Assembly: GCA_963971405.1 (NCBI GenBank)
Contig: OZ020485.1
Span: 31,515,921-31,579,920, forward strand
Direction: 5' to 3'
Source: Psococerastis gibbosa
Taxonomy: Eukaryota > Arthropoda > Insecta > Psocodea > Psocidae
Length of the DNA: 64,000 bases
The notes under the pieces are model-generated. The model did not search any database and was not told where the DNA came from. It worked only from the letters and a program-made list of their open reading frames with translations. The translations under genes were made by a program, and so were the position numbers. Shown here in pieces: positions 50,180 through 59,752 of this stretch; within the stretch, counting starts at the first letter, position 1; each line of letters starts with the position of its first letter.

Positions 50180-50988
50180 TTGAAAGGTAACATTTTGATT
50201 ATCCCAAGGCGGCACTAAATATGTGCATCAATCAATAACATATAAACTCAATTTTAATTCCATTAATGCACAACAAACTTTAATATGACATTAATTAAAG
50301 GAAACCTCAAGCGTTTAAAAATATTATTTAAGTAGAAATCTTAAAATATGGCAAGATAAAGAGAGATAGACACACAAAAAATATGAGGAATTGAAAATTA
50401 TGGATATTTCCAGAGGAGAAACAATACTTGAAAAAATTTAATTCTTTTTCATTACTGAAACTCGACTTACACACTTTCAACGAAAGCTCTTTTACTCTGA
50501 AGAAGAGAAATATTTTTAATAAAAGTGCGCCTTTTTTATTTTATCACTTCTATTCGCTGCGGACGAACGATTGCAGAACCAAAAAGGCTATTGTACAATT
50601 TTTATGTTAAAAATAACACTTCAGTGAGAATTTCCAAAAGAGCAATTACAAAAGGAGAACAAAGTAGGGGATATTGAAGTAATAAAAAATTCAGCACTGA
50701 GGAGAATAATATAGCGAATGTTTGAGACTGATTTTGTTATGTAAATATCTCTTTTCTTCGCATTCAGTGTTTATCATGGATAATAGCAGAACTAAATGCG
50801 CTAAAAGTAGTACTCACTCCTAAATCATTGAGCAATACCTTCTTCACCCCTTGTTTTATGCATCTTGTAATAGATCACTATTATAAATATTGTATAAATA
50901 ATGCCCTAAAGAAATTAGGATAGGGATTTCGGCTTTTCTTTTTTCTAAGTATTTTATACATTCATAATATGCTTGTACGACTGTAAGT
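50180..50988. other. No recognisable gene
   Basis: AT-rich spacer with nothing identified. Confidence 0.45.
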
Positions 50989-51193
50989 TATAGTCCACGC
51001 AAAATGAGAAAAGTATGGACGTGCAATGTTTTGATCCTGTGCAATATTATAAAAATATTCTTTGCACCATTTTGTGTTACCTTATTGCATTGGATGCAAG
51101 GCATAACAAAAATTGTGCAAAGAATATTTTTACAGTGTTGCACTTGATCAAAACATTCCATGTCCATTCTTTTCTCATTTTGCGTGGACTATA
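50989..51193. mobile_element. 205-bp palindromic element Q, copy 2
   Basis: Same length and structure as 25810-26014. Starts TATAGTCCACGCAAAATGAG, has AATGTTTTGATCCTGTGCAA in the left arm and its inverse in the right, and ends TTTTGCGTGGACTATA. Arms differ from each other and from copy 1 at scattered positions. Its right 75 bp belong to the first unit of the tandem duplication at 51119. Confidence 0.8.
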
Positions 51194-51676
51194 CCATTTC
51201 CAATGAAATAACAATTGAACATTAATTATTTAAAGCAGCATGGCTATTCAATATTAAGCTGCTGATAAACAAATAAACTTGAATACATTCAACCTACGAA
51301 GACAGCTATCAGTTATAAGCAGCCGTAGCACTAACACAAAATGTTACACCTTGCAAATAAATAGGTAGACTATCAATTGTTCTTTCAAGTTGGCGGCAAA
51401 GAATATTTTTACAGTGTTGCACAGGATCTAAACATTCCATGTCCATACTTTTCTCATTTTGCATGGACTAAACCATTTCCAATGAAATAACAATTGAACA
51501 TTAATGATTTAAAGCAGCATGGCTATTCAATATTAAGCTGCTGATAAACAAATAAACTTGAATACATTCAACCTACGAAGACAGCTATTAGTTATAAGCA
51601 GCCGCAGCACCAACACAAAATGTTACACCTTGCAAATTAATAGGTAGACTATCAATTGTTCTTTCAAGTTGGCGGC
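51119..51676. repeat. 279-bp tandem duplication
   Basis: Units 51119-51397 and 51398-51676 are equal in length and nearly identical. Each begins AAAGAATATTTTTACAGTGT and ends CTTTCAAGTTGGCGGC. The unit consists of the right third of element Q plus about 200 bp of flanking DNA. The duplication therefore arose after Q inserted, and the second unit carries a half-element that cannot fold alone. Confidence 0.88.
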
Positions 51677-53709
51677 TCAAAAAATTATCCACTTGTGCAT
51701 ATATGTATATGCAACAGTGAACATTATTAATCAGTTTAAATTTATCCTAATTATTGGTAATTTAGGTTTATTCAGCACAAACCACTGGGATTATTCGCGA
51801 TAATGTATCCTTTTGTGTTGGCGCTGAATCGAAAAAAATGAAACTATCACAACGTCGCGTAGTTGATTCGGGTTGGTGATAGTATGGATTGGATTTATTT
51901 AAAAGAGTACATTTATGGCAAAGGTTAATGTAGGAGGAAAGCTGTAACAAAAGTTAAGAAGTTAAGAAACTTTGGACAGTCGAGTCATTGTGACGACACA
52001 ACGGAGATGTTAAATTTGAAAAATGTACATAATGCAAGCATACACAATAATACAATATAGGCCGCATAAAAAAAGCAATTGCTTTAAATGAATACGAATA
52101 AAAATTATTATCGTATTGTCTATAAGAGCATATCCAGCGTTTTAAAATGAATTCTTCGAGCAGAATACCTGACATAGAATTATACGGGAGCCGCGCAATA
52201 ATAAATCAACAAAAAGGGGTGGCCGTACAATAAAAGGGTCCATTTTAGGAAATAAAGGAAGAGCGGCAGGCCAAACGAAAACATTGCGAGATGAATTCGA
52301 AGGATATGGGGATGGAAAATGAAAATGCCGTAATTCCACTTTCATCACGGATGGAAATTACAAAATTTGTCTTCAGTGCCAACTTTTTTTCGGGTTGTTT
52401 GCCTGCCTAAGAGCAGGAAGAGAATATCTTAAATAATAAAAATAATTTGACCATAATCAATTACTGTAACATCATATTGTGCACATACAGCAGCCCATTC
52501 GAGTCAGTTCAAGTTCAAAACAGGTTAGCCATTGTTAACTGAGATATAGGCGAATAATCCCAGTTTCAGGCTTCGTCAAGGCTTCAGTTTTGAAAAGTGG
52601 AGTAAGACTTGCTTCCTTTGCAATTCTTGATGGGAAAGTCCAATGTACACAACAGTAGGAATAAATTTATTGTGTTCCGCGAATATTGACTCATAATTTA
52701 CATTCATACATTTACTATTCCATTAACGCAGCACGGTCTTAGTATCGTATTAACGGAATTAACTCATTTTTCTTTTATATAGAAAATAGTTCTCAAATTT
52801 CGGATATTTTTTTACATAAAAATTTAGGTACTTATTATGAACATGATCTGAAAACTACGAAAATCACTCACAATCCTATTTTTTCAATAAATTATTGTAA
52901 AGTTTAAGAATGATAGCGGGGGCAAAGCTAAGTAGACCTTATGATGTCATCAGGAAGGATAAGGAAAAATTGAAAATATTAGAGCAAATAGTGAGGTTTT
53001 ACACATTTAATAGTTGTAAAGTATAGCTGTAGATTTTACAAACTTAAAAAAGGAATGCTTACAATCATTCATATTGCTGCAAAAGGGACCATGAAGTATG
53101 AACCACGTCTTACATTGCTCCAGGCTGGGGGGGGGCAAGTTGGACCGTGTCCCCCCCCCCCCCAATTGTACGCCCCTGCTCAAGGCGCAATGCACCAATT
53201 AGTGCAGAACGAGAGGTAAAAAAATGCGTATCTTCTAACAATCATCATTACGCGATGACTTGCTTTTTATGTACAGAATTCGTATAAAAACGTGAAGCAA
53301 TGCCGTGTTTAAAAGAAGAATACACGCAGCTCTGATTTCACCACCAAGAAAAAGAACTACCTAACTCAAAAGGAAACCCGAAGATCAGCAAAAAAACGGG
53401 AAAATTAAGAGAAGGAAAGGTTTTCACCTTGGAGAGCTACCTATAGACTCCTCACAAATTTGGGTCATCGAGTAGCGGCTACATTTTTCGAAATCCACAA
53501 TCTTACTTATGAAAACTAAGCGTTCAGCTTCAGATAAACAATATTTGTAGTCACATAAAATAAGTAACATACAATGTATATTTATCGTATGTAGTCAGGC
53601 GCGGCTACAGGGATACGTTTTAAAGGTCACGACCTTTCTTCAGGGTCCTAAGATCATTAGAAAACAAAATTATTCAAAAATATATACAGTATATAAAAAT
53701 TAGAATGCC
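51677..53709. other. Mostly unannotatable spacer
   Basis: Near 53127-53180 a G run, a C run and (minus strand) CAGGGGCGTACAATTGG lie together; the last resembles an hAT-type end. Minus strand 53590-53650 reads GACCCTGAAGAAAGGTCGTG then ACCTTTAAAACGT, a phrase seen around Penelope-like elements. Both calls are weak. Confidence 0.4.
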
Positions 53710-53712
53710 TTA

Positions 53713-53962
53713 GGCGCTTTTTCCACCGACCGGCTAGGGCTAAATACAAATACGGTGACGTGGTAACAGGCATTCAAGACTTAGGCGGGGTTTCTACCGA
53801 CCTCCCAAAATGCAAATGACATTGACGGAAATGTTTTTTTTACTCTATGCCATAGTTAAAATTGATCAATGAGGTCGGTGGAATCCCCGTCTGAGTCATT
53901 AATGTCTGCTACCACGTCACCGTTTTTTTATTTAGCCCTAGCCGGTCGGTGGAATCCCCGCC
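53713..53962. mobile_element. Palindromic element P6 (variable-arm family), with a nested element
   Basis: Outer terminus GGCGCTTTTTCCAC (53713-53726) after TTA, and the inverse GTGGAATCCCCGCC (53949-53962). Private segment 53727-53755 on the left and 53920-53948 on the right, 29 bp each and matched, containing GGCTAGGGCTAAATA. Core TGACGTGGTAACAGGCAT from 53756 and its inverse ending at 53919. The outer terminal duplication is not exact (TTA left, CAA right). Confidence 0.8.
53784..53891. mobile_element. Inner element at the centre of P6
   Basis: Left end GGCGGGGTTTCTACCGACCT and right end AGGTCGGTGGAATCCCCGTC are inverted. The interior (TGACATTGACGGAAATG, TTTACTCTATGCCATAGTTA, AAATTGATCAATGA) is a shortened version of the inner element at 49102. 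It sits at the same point of its host palindrome as that one. Confidence 0.75.
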
Positions 53963-54914
53963 CAATCGATAGATGAGAGGAAATAGCAGAAAACATAACC
54001 ATAATGTCCGAACACGAATTGAAATATATAATATACTGTGATTATTCAAATACATGAATTCCAATAGGTACATTGAGAAAATTGAAGAACGACAGAAAAT
54101 AAGTAAGGACAATTTTATTCTACACATTGATAACACAAAAACAAAAAAAACCGTATTGTATTTCATTTTTCAAGCGAAAAAGGAGAGGCTGAGTCAAGCT
54201 TACCATAGAAGCCATGTAATTAAACTAAAAGTAACTTCAACTATTTTAATTATAGGGGGCCTTAGTTTTCTTAGGTTCATTTTGGTGGGATGTAAGCGTT
54301 GAACGCAGGTGCACTCAATTCAAAGCATCCCGCACAGGTACATACAAGTTGGCAACGATCAAACTCTTTATTATGAACCTCACGGAGCGGCGGCATCGCA
54401 GAATAGTGAAAACTTAGCAAACGCGACATAAGGAAGTCAAGCAAGCGCAACTTTTGACATTAATTTTCGAAAACCAGCGATCATCGACAGGTGCTCAGGC
54501 GACACTACACTCAACTTTCAACAACTTCGAAATTGAGTCGCTAAGAAATTGTGTGACATTTCAAGTTAATTAGACCCAGCTGCGCTACTATGGATTTTAA
54601 AGAATGACTTACCCCGGGAATAAGATTATATTAATAATTCTAAATAGACCCAACATGACAAGACTCTATTAAAATATTATAAATTATCGGTCCTCATGCA
54701 CTATTTGTAAATATATAATATTAATTAAACTGATATTTTTTGTTTTGATGCCGGTAACTGTCGCGATATTGCACATTTTCGGGAAATTAAATTTGTAGAC
54801 AAAATCTAATTAATATTAATAGGCTATTACTTTAGTGATTTAATTAATTATTTATATAGGCTAATTTCTTGTAATTTGCAATATATTGCAATAATAAAAT
54901 AGTTTTGTGGGCGT
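53963..54914. other. No recognisable gene
   Basis: Overlapping frames of about 80 codons on both strands (53909-54302) show no motif I recognise. Otherwise AT-rich DNA. Confidence 0.4.
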
Positions 54915-55040
54915 TTATATGCCGGGCCAGGAAGTGTCTGGTTTTCTACTCTGCGTCAGTGTTCCACTATTCTTTCTATAAAACCCCTTCCCAGTTTGCC
55001 CAATATAAAAACTCCCACAATCTAGTTGATAAACACATAA
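54915..55040 (-). pseudogene. Penelope-like element GIY-YIG endonuclease relic
   Basis: The minus frame contains VYQLDCGSFYIGQTGKGF followed by R, then KPDTSWPG. The VYxLxC...FYIGQTGR.F..R pattern is the start of the GIY-YIG endonuclease domain at the C-terminus of Penelope-like retroelements, a family known to carry reverse transcriptase plus GIY-YIG. Only about 40 residues remain. The sequence upstream of them in this frame does not look like the rest of the protein, so the copy is a fragment. Confidence 0.6.
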
Positions 55041-55453
55041 GTTATAATTTAATGAAATAAAAGAAAACAAACTACTCAAACAACACAAAAACAACGACAC
55101 CTTACATAATTTCATTTCAGGTTTCACATCACACATACATATAGATCCATTTCCCCATACAACAGTCTTACAGAATCAATTAAACAACTAAACACTATTA
55201 AACTTTTCGATCGCACCATAAAAAAACTTATTTTCACCCAATTAGCCGAATAACAGCCTCAGTTTTTGCTCAAGCTGTTAATTTATTTTAAGCTATCTAC
55301 TTACATATATTGTACAAACCTACCATTATTATTATTATTTTATCTTTCTGCTTCTTACTAATATTTTTTTCTGTGATTTTTACATGAATTAAACATAAAT
55401 TATTATAGTGTAACTAGTGTATTTAAATATTATTTGTATTGCATACTGTTTAA
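55041..55453. other. No recognisable gene
   Basis: AT-rich DNA with an (ATT)n tract near 55325-55342. Confidence 0.45.
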
Positions 55454-55511
55454 GGGCCCATCACGGGCCTAGCCTAACGGGCCCCATCACGGGCCTAGCC
55501 TAACGGGCCCC
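55454..55511. repeat. GC-rich tandem repeat, unit about 26 bp
   Basis: Two units of GGGCC(C)CATCACGGGCCT followed by AGCCTAAC, plus the start of a third (GGGCCCC). It stands in AT-rich DNA. About 40 bp downstream is an ACTTTACTTTACTTTAC tail of the kind found at retroelement 3' ends. Confidence 0.75.
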
Positions 55512-56333
55512 ATAAGTTTATTAATGTATTACAAAGGAAAATTTTTGAAATACATTTACTTTACTTTACTTTACCTTTAGAGTTGTTTACAAATCAACCT
55601 AGTTTATTAAAAAATCTTAGGTTGGGAGGAAAAATATGCTCGATGAACAAATGAAAAATTTCAACTAGGAAGGCACCAATTTTGTAGTAAATAAATAGTG
55701 AACGTTCCAATGATGGCAACTTGACAAAGACACTTTCTCTTCTTGCGCCCGCAGACTTCAAACAAACCGCCCCTTTCCATCCAAATGACTAATTTAGCGC
55801 TCTTTAATTATCTCCCACTGCTGGAAAATGGTGTGGGAGGGGTGAGCGTTTTCACTCTCTTTAGCCAAAAGGAATGTTATGTTAAACATGTGAAAATGAT
55901 TAATAGCTTTTGAGTTCTCTTTAGTCAGTAGCGTGCGCTACAGTCACACTCACACATGACATGCTCGACTCACACTTAATCACAGTAGGAATTCTAATTT
56001 TGTAGAATTTTCATGAGCACAATCTCTTAGCTGGATGCAAATGGCGGAGTATGAAGCTGTAACCAGAATTATTCTATTTTAAGCCCTTCAATTTGGAATA
56101 GGATAGTGCTTCCGAAAAAGCTGATACTTTTCGAGCTATAGCCAGAAAACCGTGGAGTCGTATTTTCTTCATTTATTTTGCACTTTTTGGTCCTGCTCCG
56201 CTTCGAGATTTAAATGGGAAATGAACCAATCGGATTCAGCACACTAAAAACATAAAAAACAAAACAAAAACCTAAGCCAACGGAACTTTTCTGAAATGCG
56301 CTGTTTTTCTTACATAAGCTAACTTACGTGATT
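55512..56333. other. No recognisable gene
   Basis: Short (CTTTA)n tract near 55556-55575; otherwise nothing identified. Confidence 0.45.
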
Positions 56334-56470
56334 TAGGGCCATGAAGCCCTCTCTTTCAATGCCTGCTTTACATGCCCCCCGAGTATGGCCAGAAAATGTA
56401 ACACCAAAAACCTTTCGGGTGAAAGTCGGAGTCCGTACCACAACGTAACGCGTCCTGACTGGTGATAGTA
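56334..56470 (-). mobile_element. tRNA-derived SINE, reverse copy
   Basis: On the minus strand: an A-box-like TTACGTTGTGGTACGGACTC, then GACTTTCACCCGAAAGGTTT, TTACATTTTCTGGCCATACT and GGGGGGCATGTAAAGCAGGC, in the same order as the SINE at 11285. The B box is decayed (GGTTTTTGGTGT) and the 3' third is missing beyond TAGGGCCAT on the plus strand. Confidence 0.65.
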
Positions 56471-58379
56471 AATGAAATAACACATCAAACATAAATTGCA
56501 ATTATACAATATGTGATAGTATCAAATTCAGTATTGTGTGTTTTTAATTTATTTAAACTTATTATGTCGAAATACCATAAAGTAACCATGGAGACTATTA
56601 CCTATGAATAGGTACATGCTGAGTAAGTCCGAGACAGAGAATAGGTGTATCAAATTTAAAAGTTCTCTTATAGGAAAATTGAATTTTCAAGGAAACAAAC
56701 AGCAGGCATGGGCACTTATTATTGAGATATTCTTGCATTATCATCACGCAAACATGCAAACACAATTTAAAACTGCCTCTATGTTTACAAATAACCAAAA
56801 CTTAACCCTAACTCTAAGCCCTGGTGTTAAACACACAAAACCATAAATAACATATATCATGCTAGGGCTGCTGAAAATCTAATGGCGCCCTTACAGGGTC
56901 AATTACAGCAAGGTCTAAAATTATATAGAGAAGGGAAATATTGAGAGGTTATTGGGAAGGGATGAAGTCAGTTGGTTGTTTTGACAGGAGATGAAATAGT
57001 TACCGGCTAATTAGGTGGAAGGCGGAGATTCCCGAGTATTTTGGGTTCTCACCTCCCCCCTTCTCCTCCTTAAGTCCACCCTCAGCCCAGCTTAACCAGG
57101 TGAATGAGTTTATTTTGGTCACTGCCGGGGTTTCCCTAACTGGGCAGCTGCCCCACCCCCATAATTTACAGTAATGCACTCAGCCCATTCGTGCCTGGAA
57201 TTTTACGAAGCCCCCAATTCCCACAGCTATTTTCACCTATATTTCTCTCAGCGCCCCTCATATGGTTGACCTGTTTTTCAGCTAGAGGCGTAGCGCGTTT
57301 GCTTATGATTAATGTTTATGAGGGTCATTCAAGAGAGCTATTTTCCAACGAGCTACTCCTAAGCGTGCAATAACATAAAAAGTGGAATTTGGGAATAGGC
57401 GGAAGACTGGAACCTCGTTACCTCATGACTTATTTTGCCCGCTCGAGTTTCAACTCTTGCCCTCAACTAAAAATTACATAACTTTTTTCTTCAAATTTCA
57501 ACACATCCTGGAAGCTCCGTAATAACTACTGATCATTGTAACTCCGACCAACTATACATTTTCATTCCTATGCAGTTTTAGAACGAGGAATTATTATATT
57601 TTGTCAAAATGACCTGATCTTGTGAGTTGTTTACAAAATATTGTGAAATCTCTAAAAATGTTCAAATACAACTACGATACTTAAAATTGATGCAGCTCTA
57701 CGGAGTGACAACAATGAGGCTCATTTTCAATTCATTCCTTTAATAAGGAATAGTAATTATTGAACTTTTGTAAAAATGAATAGACATTGGTATGGAGCTC
57801 GATAATAAAAATTCCCAGAAATGTAGAGTGTTACAGGAGCATGTTCATTTAAATTGTCGGCCACTAAAATGGAAAAGAGTCACTTTACCGGGAAGTAAAA
57901 TAGAGATGGGCGTGAAAAGGCAGTTTTGTTGACAGCGTTCGGCCATAAAGGTAATGGGACATGCACCAATTTGCTGGCCACGTCATTCATAATACTATTC
58001 TTCATTTTTATTGTTACTATATTGTATGCCTGGCCATAAGGTTCACTTAGGATCAGTAATAAAGTAGCAATATACTATAGTCTACAAGATGTATTTTTAA
58101 TACATCATAAAGCACAACTGGTAATGAAGATGCATAAGGAATAGTAAGTCACTACATTGAACGTTTAGTACGATATATCGTAGTATAACTACAGTAGTAT
58201 CACAGCAAGATATTGCACTTGTATTCTGCTTTAAATTGTGATCAGCTATGCAGCCTCCATGGCTGTTGCTGTATAGTTTAGCATATGACTAAATTGTAAC
58301 AATTTTTTTTACATAACTACACTACTACTATTATAATTATTACATGAGATGTGGAAGCTACTAGGACCATAAGAGAACG
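56471..58379. other. No recognisable gene
   Basis: Frames of 60-80 codons show no motif I recognise; otherwise nothing identified. Confidence 0.4.
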
Positions 58380-58470
58380 GCTCAGGACAGAGAATAATGG
58401 AGAAGAATGTGTAAAGATTTGCTGCAAACCAGGTGATAGATTGCGACTAGTCACTAGAGAAGAAGAAGAG
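58380..58470 (+). pseudogene. LINE 3' end fragment
   Basis: After an in-frame stop the frame reads WRRMCKDLLQTR and then a stop (TGA 58434-58436). This is the extreme C-terminus of the LINE family at 21836 (EWIRRWKDLLQTNR there). A run of AGAAGAAGAAG follows the stop. Confidence 0.6.
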
Positions 58471-58479
58471 TATCACTGA

Positions 58480-58680
58480 AGCAATACTGGTTCAATGTAA
58501 CTGCAAAGGCTTTCAAGGCCGGAGTCAGATGAAGAACCAGTAGAATCTGGGTTGGTCGATATTTCAAGCGTTTCATCAACAGTTGCGGTCGATGAAACAT
58601 TTGGAAGCTTACTTTCATATCGAACACGGCCTATCAGCCCTGGTTCTACTCGTTCTACATAATACTGGTTCAGTTACGAG
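58480..58680. repeat. Possible retroelement terminal segment with a stem
   Basis: CAATACTGGTTCAATG (58481-58496) and TAATACTGGTTCAG (58660-58673) are direct repeats flanking a segment that includes an inverted pair. On the minus strand GTTGATGAAACGCTTGAAAT pairs with the plus-strand GTCGATGAAACATTTGGAAG. Frames on the minus strand look like decayed coding of a Penelope-type element, but I cannot confirm this. Confidence 0.3.
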
Positions 58681-59611
58681 TACATTCAGGGTGAAGTCAA
58701 TTACATGCATTTGCATTATGTATATTATAATAATAATTTACAACGTGTAAATATAGGTTAAGTATTGAATTTTGAAGCCAATTTGCCACTCAATAGAATT
58801 CTTATTCTCTAAACTCAAATCAAAATCAAATTAAAATATTTTTGATTTTGAAGAAAACATACAAGTTAAGCATTACAATTTCAAATTTGGACCCTTAGGG
58901 GCTATGCCATAGCCAGTGATGGGTCCTCAAAAAAATTACTAATTTTATGTGTTTATACAGTATGTCAAAAACGGCTACAGAAAAAAACTTGTTGTCAAAA
59001 ACACAATTTATAACAGTAGAGGCAACAATATTCTACACCGAATAATAACTATATCGTACTTACAACGTACCTCACCGAGCCTCGAAAATTATAAAACCGA
59101 GGTGAAAATATGAGAGACCCAGAAATGAAAATAAAATTATGGGCTGTCACTTTGATGGGAATATTGCCCCCAAGTTTACTCTCCCTATAATTAAATTACA
59201 AAACAATTTCAAAGCAGTCCGCTCCGCTTTTCCCCATTCTCAACTAAATTTTAAAAACAACTATTTCATCAATTAATCTGTTTGCTTTACCAGGTACGAA
59301 AATTTCATTCAAAATTGGTAAGAGGGATTCGAGTTTCACAGCTGACTTATAAAAAAAGCAAAATGAAATACTTTACCCATGCTACAAAGGCCGACAGCAG
59401 TAAAATATTTACCCCATAAATCCTATACATAGGAAACTCTGTAAAAATGTTACATAAATTAGATAAAAAAGTAAATAACAAAAACCAATTCAAATTTTGT
59501 TCATTTATTTACGTTTTATTTCGAATTTATTTTTGGACAAGCTTACCATTGACGCAATGAAACAGGCCAAAGCATGACTTTACCAAGTACAGATACAAGT
59601 CTCTATTGTAA
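58681..59611. other. No recognisable gene
   Basis: AT-rich spacer with nothing identified. Confidence 0.45.
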
Positions 59612-59614
59612 TAA

Positions 59615-59752
59615 GGCGCAAATTGCACCGACCTCGCATTTGATAGCGATCCAGATATGACGTGGTAGCAGACATGAAAGACAGTCTTTAATGTCTGCTA
59701 CCACGTCAATATCTGGATCACTATCAAATGCGAGGTCGGTGTAATTTGTGCC
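59615..59752. mobile_element. Palindromic element P4 (variable-arm family), no nested insert
   Basis: A 138-bp hairpin after TAA (59612-59614). Terminus GGCGCAAATTGCAC (59615-59628) and its inverse (59739-59752). Private segment 59629-59657 on the left and 59709-59738 on the right, containing CATTTGATAGCGATCCAGAT, matched but for a few bases. Core TGACGTGGTAGCAGACAT from 59658, centre about 59676-59690. It shows the uninterrupted form of the centre that is occupied in P5 and P6. The right flank is GAA rather than TAA. Confidence 0.82.

Noticed and set aside
5506..59752. CRISPR-like interpretation of fixed flanks plus variable segment
   Set aside because: The units are dispersed hairpins, not an array; the genome shows eukaryotic retroelements and no cas-like genes.
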